Part shown: one piece after another, positions 42,703 to 51,247 of the stretch
Layout of the letters: each line of letters begins with the position of its first letter
Position numbering within the stretch: position 1 is the stretch's first letter
DNA from: QYOJ01 sp043810345
GTDB lineage: Bacteria; Bacteroidota; Bacteroidia; Bacteroidales; FEN-979
Length of the DNA: 53,742 nt
Direction: 5' to 3'
NCBI GenBank assembly: GCA_043810345.1
Contig: JBDROF010000071.1
Span: 1-53,742 of the forward strand
Translations under genes and position numbers: made by a program
The notes under the pieces: generated by a model
Databases searched by the model: none
The model's input: the letters and a program-made list of their open reading frames with translations, nothing else
Told to the model about the DNA's origin: nothing

Positions 42703-42758
42703 CACGTCCCACGTCCCACGTCCTACATCCTACATCCTACGTCCAACGTCCTTCGTCC
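42703..42758. repeat. 7-bp tandem array (cacgtcc/tacatcc) overlapping the end of mtnA
   Basis: Units CACGTCC (three), TACATCC (two), TACGTCC, AACGTCC and TTCGTCC. On the minus strand the right part is read as the last residues of MtnA (WTKDVGRRM) and its stop codon. Confidence 0.85.
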
Positions 42759-43809
42759 AAATAATCCCTCTCTCCGTGATGAACCCGGTAATGTATTTGG
42801 CCGGCGTCACGTCAAATGCCGGATTCAGGGCATGGGAACCGGGGGAACAAACCAGCACACGGTGCAGAACTCCGTCTGCATCAGGACCCTCCTGGTAGAG
42901 CACCTCCTCTTCGTTCCGTTCTTCGATCACCATACCGTTCCCGGATGCACACCCGGGATCGAACGTGGAAGTAGGCGCTGCCACATAAAACGGGATACCG
43001 TATTCGCGGGCCACGATGGCTTTTTCCAGGGTACCGATCTTGTTGGCTGTATCTCCGTTGGCTGCGATCCGGTCGGCGCCCGTGATGACCATATCTACCT
43101 TTCCCTGTGCCATCAGGGAGGCGCCGGCATGATCAGGGATGATCACATGTTGGACTCCCTCCTGGAAGAGCTCCCAGGCGGTGAGGCGGGCGCCCTGGCC
43201 CCGGGGCCTGGTTTCACCGGCATATACGAAAACGTTCTTGCCCGATTTGTGAGCCAGGTAAACAGGGGAGAGGGCAGTGCCGAAATCGACAAACGCCAGC
43301 CACCCGGCATTGCAGTGAGTGAGGATCTTATCTCCATCGCGGATCAGGCTGTTCCCGTATTCGCCGATCATCCGCGAATCGGCGGCATCGCGGTCGGCTA
43401 CCCGTTGTGCTTCCGCCACCGCCTCTTCCGGAGAGCGCACCCCGGCCTCATAGACAAGTTCTGTCGCATAAAACAGGTTACGGGCAGTTGGACGGGTTGC
43501 CTCGATCTCAGTACGGGCTTTCCGGATAAATTTCAGGTAATCAGGCCGGTCTTTGATCTCAGCAGGTGAGCCGGAAGATGTCCCTGTTTCAGCGGAGGCG
43601 TTGATACAGGCCATGGCCATGGCAAAGCCAGCCATTGCACCGATGGCTCCGGCACCCCGGATCTGCATGTCGCGAATGGCAACACAGCAATCCTGATAGC
43701 TGGTTGCCTCCTGAATGACGAATGCAAAAGGCAACTTGTTCTGCTCGATGTAGAACACGGTCTTGCCTTCCATCCATACGGTCCTGTAATCAACTCCGTT
43801 TACCTTCAC
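42730..43809 (-). CDS. mtnA: S-methyl-5-thioribose-1-phosphate isomerase
   Basis: A 359-residue member of the eIF2B-like isomerase family. The start has KVFYIEQNKLP-like text (TVFYIEQNKLPFAFV) and DMQIRGAGAIGAMAGFA, the family signature. The catalytic Cys166 is in LTHCNAGWLAFVDFGTAL and the catalytic Asp246 is in ITGADRIAANGDTANKIGT. It converts methylthioribose-1-phosphate to methylthioribulose-1-phosphate in methionine salvage. No other salvage genes lie nearby. Its GTG start overlaps the stop of the upstream barrel gene (GTGA), so translation may be coupled to an unrelated protein. The last nine residues are encoded by a 7-bp tandem repeat and probably replace the native tail. Confidence 0.95.
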   Translation of the reverse strand: MKVNGVDYRTVWMEGKTVFYIEQNKLPFAFVIQEATSYQDCCVAIRDMQIRGAGAIGAMAGFAMAMACINASAETGTSSGSPAEIKDRPDYLKFIRKARTEIEATRPTARNLFYATELVYEAGVRSPEEAVAEAQRVADRDAADSRMIGEYGNSLIRDGDKILTHCNAGWLAFVDFGTALSPVYLAHKSGKNVFVYAGETRPRGQGARLTAWELFQEGVQHVIIPDHAGASLMAQGKVDMVITGADRIAANGDTANKIGTLEKAIVAREYGIPFYVAAPTSTFDPGCASGNGMVIEERNEEEVLYQEGPDADGVLHRVLVCSPGSHALNPAFDVTPAKYITGFITERGIIWTKDVGRRM

Positions 43810-44408
43810 CTTATTTTGAACACCATGCCGATCTGGGCATAGGTAATATTGAACCCGAATTCGCCGTTGATCCCGAGAAATTCATTGAAGAAATAGGAAG
43901 CTCCCACAAACGCTCCACCTCCATATCCGACACTTGAAGGTTTTCCGATGACGGGCCCTGAATAAGAGGCAGGAAGCTGAGAGGAAAAGAGGGTGAAACG
44001 GGGGCCGGCTGCCACGCCGGCGTAAGTGTCCAAACCCTGAACATTCCAGCCGTAATGGTAGGCTCCCCGGGCAGCTATTACCAACTCGGTATAGGTATAC
44101 TTGAATTCAGTCCCGGTGCCATACCGGCTGTCGGTTCCCTTAAAAGAAAAGAAGGTACCGCCAATCTCGCCTCCGAGGGTGATGATCCCCGGTCCGATCT
44201 CCCACATACCCGCCTCAAAAGCAACTTGAGCGGCTGGAAGAAATCCTTTTCCATACGCTCCCTGCCAGTTGGTTCCGGGGCCAAAGCCGAAGTTGATGAA
44301 CCAGGTCCCTTTCGTCATCGGGTCCATCAACCCCCGGCCACCGGCAAACGAAGAGCTTGTCCCTGCAAACATACAGAGGATGAACAGAGATGTGGCAATC
44401 TTTTTCAT
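43806..44408 (-). CDS. outer-membrane beta-barrel protein
   Basis: A 200-residue protein with a signal peptide (MKKIATSLFILCMFAGTSSSFA). Amphipathic strands alternate through the mature part: GTWFINFGFGPGTNW, LPAAQVAFEAGMWEIG, YTYTELVIAARGAYHYGW, SVGYGGGAFVGASYFF, and a final GEFGFNITYAQIGMVFKI. The last strand ends in an aromatic/hydrophobic residue near the C-terminus, as small barrels do. About eight strands are likely. The function is unknown. Its stop overlaps the mtnA start, and another barrel gene lies 19 bp upstream on the same strand, so the three may form an operon. Confidence 0.8.
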   Translation of the reverse strand: MKKIATSLFILCMFAGTSSSFAGGRGLMDPMTKGTWFINFGFGPGTNWQGAYGKGFLPAAQVAFEAGMWEIGPGIITLGGEIGGTFFSFKGTDSRYGTGTEFKYTYTELVIAARGAYHYGWNVQGLDTYAGVAAGPRFTLFSSQLPASYSGPVIGKPSSVGYGGGAFVGASYFFNEFLGINGEFGFNITYAQIGMVFKIR

Positions 44409-44427
44409 GATCTATAAAAAGTTTGGT

Positions 44428-45021
44428 TTACAATATTTTAAATCCAAGACTGACGACCCAAACGCTGTTTTTGGAGTTGACTTCTGAGTTTTCAATCTGT
44501 TTGATGAGGTCGTTCAGGCCGATCTGATACCGGATGTCCAGGGTCATGAAGAGTACATCCAGGCCTGCTCCTGCCTGGACCGCCCAGTTCACATCGTTGA
44601 TGTCAGCGTTTTCGATAGGTTCCGTAACAATTCCTGAAACTTTAACCGATCTGTTGACCACAAACGACGCCAGGGGGCCGGCCAGAATACGCAGGTTTAC
44701 AACCTTGGCGTTGAGAAGCTTTAACCCAACCAACAGCGGGATGTCCAATGATCCGATGTTGACCTTTTGTTCCCAGATGCCCGAGTTGGCCTTGAATTCA
44801 CTTCCCTGGGTGGTGTAGTACGCCTCGGGCTGGAAATAGAATTTTTTGCCGATCCGCACAAACACCCCGATCTGAAATCCCGACTTGAACTGGGAAGATA
44901 CCGTATCGAGATCGGTGGAGAATTTGGATGCATTGTAACCGACCTTTGGACCGATGGTGAACTGGCCAAATACAATGGCTGAAGAGAGAGCAAGAACGAA
45001 CAGGATAAGATATTTTTTCAT
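44428..45021 (-). CDS. PorT-family outer-membrane beta-barrel protein
   Basis: A 197-residue protein with a signal peptide (MKKYLILFVLALSSAIVFGQ). It has the opening FTIGPKVGYNASKFS, followed by FKSGFQIGVFVRIGKKFYFQPEAYYTTQG, YLDIPLLVGLKLL-type text (LDIPLLVGLKLLNAKVV) and IRILAGPLASFV. These are the standard blocks of PorT/OMP_b-brl_2 barrels in Bacteroidota. The end (LDIRYQIGLNDL...VWVVSLGFKIL) is a typical last strand. PorT itself serves T9SS, but most relatives have no known role, so I do not assign one. Confidence 0.87.
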   Translation of the reverse strand: MKKYLILFVLALSSAIVFGQFTIGPKVGYNASKFSTDLDTVSSQFKSGFQIGVFVRIGKKFYFQPEAYYTTQGSEFKANSGIWEQKVNIGSLDIPLLVGLKLLNAKVVNLRILAGPLASFVVNRSVKVSGIVTEPIENADINDVNWAVQAGAGLDVLFMTLDIRYQIGLNDLIKQIENSEVNSKNSVWVVSLGFKIL

Positions 45022-45126
45022 GGCATGAAGGGTTGGTGATGTGACAAAAATAAGAAAAAATACATACGGATGTTGGCTGGGGATCCAGGAAGTTATTCAC
45101 AAGGTTTGAATGCTTCAATAAGGCAT

Positions 45127-46398
45127 TCAGGAGATCAGACCAAAGCCAGCATAAGGAATCAGCACCTCCGGGATCCGGATACCCTCTGGCGTCTGGTTGT
45201 TTTCAAGGATGGCTGCCACAATCCGGGGCAGGGCCAGGGCGCTGCCGTTCAGTGTATGGGCTGGGATCATCTTTCCTGATCCATCCCTGATCCGCAATTT
45301 CATCCGGTTGGCCTGGAACGATTCGAAATTGGAGACAGAGCTTACCTCCAGCCACCGTTTCTGGGCAGCGGAATAAACCTCCATGTCGTAGGTCATGGCA
45401 GCGGTGAAGCTGATATCCCCTCCGCAGAGCTTCACCATCCGGAAGGGGAGCTCCAGTTTCCGGAGTAACCCGGTCACGTACTCCCGCATCTCCTCCAGGG
45501 CGGCATAGGATCGGCCAGGTTCTGTGATCTGAACGATCTCCACCTTATCGAACTGATGCAGCCGGTTTAATCCGCGCACATCTTTGCCATAGGATCCTGC
45601 CTCCCGGCGAAAACAGGCGGAGTAGGCAACATGCCGGATGGGGAGATCCTGTGGTGTCAGAATGACATCCCGGTAGAGGTTCGTCACCGGAACTTCGGAT
45701 GTGGGGATCAGGTAGAGGTCATCCTCCGGGATGTGGTACATCTGTTTATCTTTATCGGGGAGTTGCCCTGTCCCAAATCCGGATGCCGCATTGATCAGGT
45801 ACGGTGGCTGGATCTCCGAATAACCGGCATCCAGGGCCTGGTCTAGGAAGAAATTGATCAGGGCCCGCTGGAACCGGGCGCCCTTTCCCTGGTAAACCGG
45901 GAATCCGGCTCCGGTGATCCGGGTTCCCAGTGCAAAATCGATGATCCGGTACTGCTGGCCAAGATCCCAGTGTGCCAGGGCTGCGCTTCCAAGATCCGGG
46001 ATCTCTCCCTCTTCGAACACAATTTCATTATCCCCGGCGGAAGTTCCCACCGGAACTGAGGGATGTGGCACATTGGGAAGAAGTACCATCAGCTCCTCCA
46101 GCTCCTTTTTTGCTTGTTCCATGGTTGTTTCCGCCTCTTTGGACCGGATCTTCAGTTCACCGGCCTGCTCCTTCAGTTGGCTGGCTTCACCGGCTTTCCC
46201 ACGCTGGAAGAGCCTGCCGATCTCTTTGGCAAGGGCTTTGCCCTGAGCATTCAGTGCATCCAACCGTTGCTGAGACTCCCTGCGGACATCATCCAGACGG
46301 AGGATCTTATCAACGAGCTCTGAAACGTCTACCTGCTTGATCTTCAACCGGTCGATGACCTCCTGCCGTTGATCGCGGATAACCTGAACGGATAACAT
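45127..46398 (-). CDS. serS: seryl-tRNA synthetase
   Basis: A 423-residue class II synthetase. The N-terminal arm (residues about 28-105, SQQRLDALNAQGKALAKEIG and KEAETTMEQAKKELEELM) is the long antiparallel coiled coil that grips tRNA-Ser. The catalytic core has motif 1 with ARFQRALINFFLDQAL, motif 2 with CFRREAGSYGKDVRGLNRLHQFDKVE, the serine-binding TSEVPVTNLYRD, and motif 3 with LNGSALALPRIVAAILENNQ. Length and motif order are normal. It charges tRNA-Ser with serine. A strong intrinsic terminator and a new -7 box upstream give it a transcript separate from rpmA. Confidence 0.98.
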   Translation of the reverse strand: MLSVQVIRDQRQEVIDRLKIKQVDVSELVDKILRLDDVRRESQQRLDALNAQGKALAKEIGRLFQRGKAGEASQLKEQAGELKIRSKEAETTMEQAKKELEELMVLLPNVPHPSVPVGTSAGDNEIVFEEGEIPDLGSAALAHWDLGQQYRIIDFALGTRITGAGFPVYQGKGARFQRALINFFLDQALDAGYSEIQPPYLINAASGFGTGQLPDKDKQMYHIPEDDLYLIPTSEVPVTNLYRDVILTPQDLPIRHVAYSACFRREAGSYGKDVRGLNRLHQFDKVEIVQITEPGRSYAALEEMREYVTGLLRKLELPFRMVKLCGGDISFTAAMTYDMEVYSAAQKRWLEVSSVSNFESFQANRMKLRIRDGSGKMIPAHTLNGSALALPRIVAAILENNQTPEGIRIPEVLIPYAGFGLIS

Positions 46399-46418
46399 GA
46401 TCTGACTGTTTTGCGGAA

Positions 46419-46426
46419 CAAAAGTA
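46419..46426 (-). promoter_or_regulatory. -7 box of serS
   Basis: TACTTTTG on the minus strand fits TAnnTTTG. It lies 20 bp upstream of the serS ATG and about 23 bp downstream of the rpmA terminator, which is where a promoter is needed. Confidence 0.6.
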
Positions 46427-46448
46427 GTGAATATTGGGCGAAAGAGAT

Positions 46449-46477
46449 AAAAAAAACCCGGACAGGAGCTGCCCGGG
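46449..46477 (-). terminator. intrinsic terminator of the rplU-rpmA operon
   Basis: On the minus strand CCCGGGCAG pairs with CTGTCCGGG, with one mismatch in nine and a 3-base loop, followed by eight T residues. It begins 25 bp after the rpmA stop and is the clearest terminator in the window. Confidence 0.92.
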
Positions 46478-46502
46478 CATAGGGTATTATGTCAACAGGT
46501 AA

Positions 46503-46772
46503 TTAGCTGGCAGAAGAGGCTGGTGGGACGATCGAAACGAAGGAGCGGTCTCTCTGCTTTTTCCTGAACTCCACGATGCCGTCAACCAGGGCATAGAGTG
46601 AATGGTCTTTTCCGATGCCCACATTCAGCCCCGGATTGTGCACCGTACCGCGCTGCCGTACAATGATGTTGCCCGCTTTGGCAAACTGGCCGCCATAGAT
46701 TTTGACGCCCAGCCGTTTGCTGTGGGATTCGCGACCGTTATTCGAACTTCCTGCTCCTTTTTTGTGTGCCAT
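46503..46772 (-). CDS. rpmA: ribosomal protein bL27
   Basis: An 89-residue protein with the invariant N-terminus MAHKKGAGSSNNGRESHSKRLGVK and the core GNIIVRQRGTVHNPGLNVGIGKDHSLYAL. The N-terminus reaches the peptidyl-transferase centre of the 50S subunit. It starts directly with AHKKG, so there is none of the cleaved leader found in some Firmicutes. The gene follows rplU by 11 bp on the same strand, the usual pair, and is ended by a strong terminator. Confidence 0.98.
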   Translation of the reverse strand: MAHKKGAGSSNNGRESHSKRLGVKIYGGQFAKAGNIIVRQRGTVHNPGLNVGIGKDHSLYALVDGIVEFRKKQRDRSFVSIVPPASSAS

Positions 46773-46783
46773 GACGTAACGTT

Positions 46784-47113
46784 TTATGAATCGGCTGCAG
46801 CTTTCAAGGCAATATTCTCAATCTGGATCTTCGTGAAATCCTGGCGGTGGCCGGTAGATTTCTGATACCCCTTTCTCCTCTTCTTGTGAAATACGATCAC
46901 CTTGTCGCCTCTCACATGCCCGATGACCCTGGCTGTGATGTTGGATCCCTCCACGAACGGTTTCCCAACACTGATCTTACCACTGTTGTCGATCAGCAAG
47001 ACCTCACTGAACTCCACTTTTTTCCCGGGCTCACTATCCAGCCGGTGAACGAAGATCTCATCGTCTTTCTGTACCTTGAACTGCTGCCCGGCTATTTCAA
47101 CTATTGCATACAT
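46784..47113 (-). CDS. rplU: ribosomal protein bL21
   Basis: A 109-residue protein beginning MYAIVEIAGQQFKVQKDDEIFVHRL, with the central PFVEGSNITARVIGHVRGDKVIVFHKKRRKGYQKSTGHRQDFTKIQI. The KKRRKGYQKSTGHRQ block is the bL21 signature that contacts 23S rRNA. The C-terminus (ENIALKAAADS) is slightly longer than the core. It is the first gene of the rplU-rpmA operon, with its own promoter just upstream. Confidence 0.98.
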   Translation of the reverse strand: MYAIVEIAGQQFKVQKDDEIFVHRLDSEPGKKVEFSEVLLIDNSGKISVGKPFVEGSNITARVIGHVRGDKVIVFHKKRRKGYQKSTGHRQDFTKIQIENIALKAAADS

Positions 47114-47146
47114 CGTCTGTCAGATTGAGATTCAATTCAGGGAGTG

Positions 47147-47176
47147 CAAAGATAGGAAATTTTTTGATCAAGCAAA
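47147..47176 (-). promoter_or_regulatory. -33/-7 promoter of rplU-rpmA
   Basis: On the minus strand TTTG (47173-47176) is followed, after 18 bp, by TATCTTTG (47147-47154), matching the Bacteroidota layout. The -7 box is 34 bp upstream of the rplU ATG. Confidence 0.7.
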
Positions 47177-47206
47177 TGAAACCTTCAAAAAAAGGAGGTT
47201 TTTTCG

Positions 47207-47214
47207 TACTTTTG
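47207..47214 (+). promoter_or_regulatory. -7 box of the first giant surface protein gene
   Basis: TACTTTTG fits TAnnTTTG and lies 43 bp upstream of the ATG at 47257, with TTC 20 bp further up as a weak -33. Being downstream of the open-frame start at 47104, it supports 47257 as the real start. Confidence 0.6.
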
Positions 47215-47256
47215 CAAGAACTGCTCAACCAACCCTCAACCAACCCACCCTGCCTG

Positions 47257-50200
47257 ATGAAACCCGGTTCAATCGGCTGGCTGTCACTCCTGTTCCTGTT
47301 TCTGCTTCTCCCTGGGAAGCCGATGGATCTATCGGCCCACCCGCCCGTACCGGCTGCCTTGCCAGCCATCCTTTCCGGCACCGTCACCAATGCGATCACA
47401 GGCGCCCCCATCATCGGGGCCAGGGTCACCGTAAACAACCAAACCGTACGATCTGTTACGGGCGGAGCCTATTCCATGCAAATCGACCCGGTTGGCACCT
47501 ATCCCGTAACTTCCCGGAAACCGGGTTTTGACACCTATACCTCTTCGCCCATCACGTTTCAGTCGGGGGTACCGGTCACCCTGAATATTGCCCTGTGGGA
47601 GAATCTCAATCCCCCATCAAAGGTCACATCCTTGCTCGACACAGCGCTCCAAATCGTGCACATCGACTGGGAGCTGCCAAAGGGGAATTACGAATTGCTA
47701 TACGATGATGGCCTCCAGGAGAGCTTCACCGTATGGGCATCACAGGGGAATATGAACGGGGTGAGGTTTACCCCGGTTGCTCATCCCGCTAAGGTGACAG
47801 GCGGATCGGTCCACATCGGAACACTGGCCAATTACCCGGCCGGCAGCAATCCCTTCACCCCTTTCCAGGTAGCGGTTTACGATGCGAATGGAACGCAAGG
47901 GATGCCCGGAAACAAAATAGCCGGGCCCTTTGATGTGCTGCCCGCAACGTTTGGCTGGAATGAGTTTACCTTCCCGGCCCCGGTTAACCTTCCTTCGGGG
48001 AGTTTCTACCTGGTCATGATCCAGGGAGGGAATGCCCCGAATGCGGCAGGGCTGGCGATTGATAACACGGCCACCCAGCTCCGGAGCGTTTCCCGGTTCG
48101 TCACCGGGAGCCTGCCCTGGATACCGGCAGACGGGAATTTTATGATGCGTGCCTTGGTCAATGGACCAGGCGGCCCCGTGAATGCCGGCAACCTTTCCGA
48201 AAGCCTTATTCAGTACCAGATCTGGAGGTTGCGGCAGGGAGAGGAGCAAAATCCATCGGTATGGATCGATCTGGGGGTTACCCCCGATCTGTTCAGCTAC
48301 GATCCAAGCTGGTTCAATCTCCCCTGTGGCCCTTACCTGTGGGCTGTGAAGTCTCAATATTCAGGAAACCGCTGGTCACCGGCAAAATTTTCAAATATCC
48401 TTGGCAAATGCTGGACCCTCGCGGTGACTGTGGATGTGGATCTGAGCTGTGAACAGGCCAGTAAGGCAGGAGCTTTCATTCGCCTTAGAAACCTGGTCTA
48501 TCAGGATACGGTGTATACCTTCACGGTGGACACGAGCGGACAACACACCTTTCCCTTCGTTTGGAAAGGATCGTATGAAGTGTCGGTGAAAAAATTTGGC
48601 TACATGAACATTTCAAAAACCATGGCACTTTCCTGTGACACCACGATTCCCGTTCTCCTCCTCCAGGAGAGGCCTCCCCCGACGAACCTCCAGGTGGATG
48701 CCAAGTCGCTTGTAGCTCAATGGCAGGTTCCTACCTACCGGCAAACGGTCTTCCTGGAGGATTGGAACAGCGGATCTTTCCAGGCTCAGGCATGGACGGT
48801 ACAGGGAGGAACCAACTGGAGTGTCACTTCCGCCATCGGAAACCCGGCCCCTTCAGCCATGTTCTCCTGGTTTCCGCAGGTAGTGAGTTATGAGCAGACC
48901 CTGACGAGCAAATCCATCGCCGGATTGCATTCCCCGGTTCTTACCTGTTCGTACGATATTGTATTGGACAATTTTGGCACCACCACCGTGAACCAAATGG
49001 CTGTGGAGATCTGGGACGGATCTTCCTGGACGATGTTGAAAAACTACTCCAATGGGAACGGAAGTTTTCCATGGACCACCGACCAATCGGATATCTCGGC
49101 CTATTCCGGTCAGAACTTCAGGATCAGATTCCGGGCTTACGGCGATGATTCTTATGACATCAACGGGTGGAATATTGACAACGTCATCATCACTGCATCC
49201 GAAACAAATGCAGGCCTGGTCAACTGCATCCTGGCGTACAATTTCTACCTGGATAACATCCTGGATGGCGTGACGACAGATACAAAATACATCATCCCGG
49301 GAAATCACGTGCAGTATGGTCACAGTTATGAAGCCTGTGTTTTGGCAGTATTTGGAAGCGGATACTCCACGAAAGCCTGTACGCAGTTCACGTCGACATT
49401 TCTGTACCCACCCGGGAATTTGACTGCCACCCCGGTCGAAAACTCGGTCTACCTGGAATGGCTTAAGCCCGCCAACCCTGATTCCGCCACCCCTCCCGGC
49501 CTGATCGGGTACACCATTTACCGGAATTCCACGATACTGCAACTAATCGATGATCCGGATCTGTTACATTACTATGATTTCGAATTGGAGCCGGGAACCT
49601 ATACCTATGCGGTTTCAGCCCGGTATGACCTGACGGCCTATGGGTTTCCCGGGCAGTTTGACGAATCGATGAAAGCCGGCCCTGTGACTGTACTATTACA
49701 CTACGGGCGTGAGCTGCCGTTTTTCGAACCGTGGGATCAAGCCTCATTCACCTATAACGAATGGCGGTTTGTGCCGGGACAAGGGAACTGGATCATCGCC
49801 ACGACCACTGGTCACCCTGCTCCCTCAGCAAGATTTTCCTGGGAACCGATCCGGGTCAATTATTCCTACAGCCTGGAGAGTCCTGTGCTGGATGCCACTC
49901 CGTTTGAGTGTGCCGGCATCTGGCTTGATTTTGACCTGAAGCTTGAAGACCTTAATGTGACTTCCCAGGAGAGGCTTTGCGTGGAGATCTTCTACAATAA
50001 CATCTGGCATAAAATGACCGAGTATCTGAACGGAGGTTCGTTTGACTGGCAGCCTAAAACGATCGATATCTCCCCCGTGGCCGAACAGGCCTTCCGGGTC
50101 CGTTTCCGGGCTTCCGGAGGGAACTCTGCGGATATTCTGGGTTGGTTTGTCGATAACATCCACGTGTACCCCGTTTGTTATCCGGCTCAAAACCTGGAAG

Positions 50201-51210
50201 GGGAGTTGCTGGGCAATGACGTACAGCTTACCTGGAGTCCCCCTTCGTGTGAAGGCGCCGGCAATCAGTTGAATGAAGGATTTGAAGGAGTTACGTTTCC
50301 GCCTCCCGGGTGGGATCGATGGGTGACCAATGCAGGAAACACCTGGAGCCATACCACGGCGAACTCTTCCGTAGGGGTCCATTCGGGCAACTATTCTGCC
50401 GGCATCCTGTGGGACTACATCCATCAGGATGAGTGGCTGATCGCAAGAGATATCCTGGTCACCGGCAACCTGAACTTCTGGAGCCATGCATTTCAGGGCT
50501 CCGCACACCTCGACCACTATTACGTCAAGATCTCTCCCGACGGAGGTTCTACCTGGGATGTGGTCATGGACCTGAGTGCCATGCCACCCTATCCCGGTTT
50601 CAACGGATACAACCAATGGGCCACCCCCTATGAGGTGGATATGACCCTTTTCCTGGGCCAAACGGTGGACATTGCCTGGCAGGCAGTGGATGGCGACGGA
50701 CAAGGATTGTGGTACTCCTGGGCCATCGATGACTGCTTTATGGGTACGGATGCGTTGGACCTCCCGATGTACGACCTTTACCGCAGCAGCGGCACCATCT
50801 ATGATTTTATACGGATCAACCCGGTCCCGCTGACCGATACCTCGTACCTGGACCCTGACCTCCCTGCCGGGCTGCATCATTATTACGTCCAGGCAGTAAA
50901 CAATGCCTGCGGCCAGTCGATGCCTTCCGATACCATTGCCATAGACGTCATCACCACGGTTGAAATGCATGAAAAAGAACACCTGACGATCTTCCCGAAT
51001 CCGGCAACCGATCTGGTGATTGTACAATCGGACGTTTCCATGGCAGGCATCTGCGTGCTTGATGTCACCGGGAGGCCCGTTATCGATATACCGGAAATGA
51101 ACGCCCGTGAAACCCGGATCTCTGTTGGGGATCTTCCGCCCGGGCTGTACCTGATCAAGATCTGTGTTCGGGCCGGATGGATCACCCGCAAGCTGGAGGT
51201 AAGCAACTAG
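47257..51210 (+). CDS. giant T9SS surface protein with carboxypeptidase-regulatory and MAM-like domains
   Basis: A 1317-residue protein. The signal peptide starts at MKPGSIGWLSLLFLFLLLPG; the frame is open 51 codons further up, but a promoter lies in that stretch. Next is a carboxypeptidase-regulatory-like domain (ILSGTVTNAITGAPIIGARV). Then comes a beta-sandwich (YELLYDDGLQESFTVW ... ADGNFMMRALV) shared with the partial gene at 52031. Further on are three MAM/choice-of-anchor-J-like domains (starting near FLEDWNSGSFQAQAW, FFEPWDQASFTYNEW and LNEGFEGVTFPPPGW) with fibronectin-like linkers. From residue 1246 a T9SS type A CTD runs from FPNPATDLVIVQSD to RKLEVSN. It is probably an adhesin or a polymer-binding surface protein. 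Confidence 0.88.
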   Translation: MKPGSIGWLSLLFLFLLLPGKPMDLSAHPPVPAALPAILSGTVTNAITGAPIIGARVTVNNQTVRSVTGGAYSMQIDPVGTYPVTSRKPGFDTYTSSPITFQSGVPVTLNIALWENLNPPSKVTSLLDTALQIVHIDWELPKGNYELLYDDGLQESFTVWASQGNMNGVRFTPVAHPAKVTGGSVHIGTLANYPAGSNPFTPFQVAVYDANGTQGMPGNKIAGPFDVLPATFGWNEFTFPAPVNLPSGSFYLVMIQGGNAPNAAGLAIDNTATQLRSVSRFVTGSLPWIPADGNFMMRALVNGPGGPVNAGNLSESLIQYQIWRLRQGEEQNPSVWIDLGVTPDLFSYDPSWFNLPCGPYLWAVKSQYSGNRWSPAKFSNILGKCWTLAVTVDVDLSCEQASKAGAFIRLRNLVYQDTVYTFTVDTSGQHTFPFVWKGSYEVSVKKFGYMNISKTMALSCDTTIPVLLLQERPPPTNLQVDAKSLVAQWQVPTYRQTVFLEDWNSGSFQAQAWTVQGGTNWSVTSAIGNPAPSAMFSWFPQVVSYEQTLTSKSIAGLHSPVLTCSYDIVLDNFGTTTVNQMAVEIWDGSSWTMLKNYSNGNGSFPWTTDQSDISAYSGQNFRIRFRAYGDDSYDINGWNIDNVIITASETNAGLVNCILAYNFYLDNILDGVTTDTKYIIPGNHVQYGHSYEACVLAVFGSGYSTKACTQFTSTFLYPPGNLTATPVENSVYLEWLKPANPDSATPPGLIGYTIYRNSTILQLIDDPDLLHYYDFELEPGTYTYAVSARYDLTAYGFPGQFDESMKAGPVTVLLHYGRELPFFEPWDQASFTYNEWRFVPGQGNWIIATTTGHPAPSARFSWEPIRVNYSYSLESPVLDATPFECAGIWLDFDLKLEDLNVTSQERLCVEIFYNNIWHKMTEYLNGGSFDWQPKTIDISPVAEQAFRVRFRASGGNSADILGWFVDNIHVYPVCYPAQNLEGELLGNDVQLTWSPPSCEGAGNQLNEGFEGVTFPPPGWDRWVTNAGNTWSHTTANSSVGVHSGNYSAGILWDYIHQDEWLIARDILVTGNLNFWSHAFQGSAHLDHYYVKISPDGGSTWDVVMDLSAMPPYPGFNGYNQWATPYEVDMTLFLGQTVDIAWQAVDGDGQGLWYSWAIDDCFMGTDALDLPMYDLYRSSGTIYDFIRINPVPLTDTSYLDPDLPAGLHHYYVQAVNNACGQSMPSDTIAIDVITTVEMHEKEHLTIFPNPATDLVIVQSDVSMAGICVLDVTGRPVIDIPEMNARETRISVGDLPPGLYLIKICVRAGWITRKLEVSN

Positions 51211-51225
51211 AAATGAAAAATTCAG

Positions 51226-51247
51226 ATGAAATCCTATTTCATTTTTT
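51226..51247 (+). terminator. possible terminator between convergent genes
   Basis: ATGAAAT and ATTTCAT pair perfectly around a 3-base loop and are followed by TTTTT. It begins 15 bp after the surface protein stop and overlaps the 3' end of the lipocalin-like gene. The stem has no strong G/C core. Confidence 0.45.

Noticed and set aside
47104..47256. upstream start for the giant surface protein
   Set aside because: That stretch overlaps the rplU start and contains both divergent promoters; the signal peptide begins at 47257.
49825..51027. 400-codon minus-strand open frame
   Set aside because: It mirrors the giant surface protein gene, which has a clear CTD and domain repeats; the antisense product has no recognisable structure.
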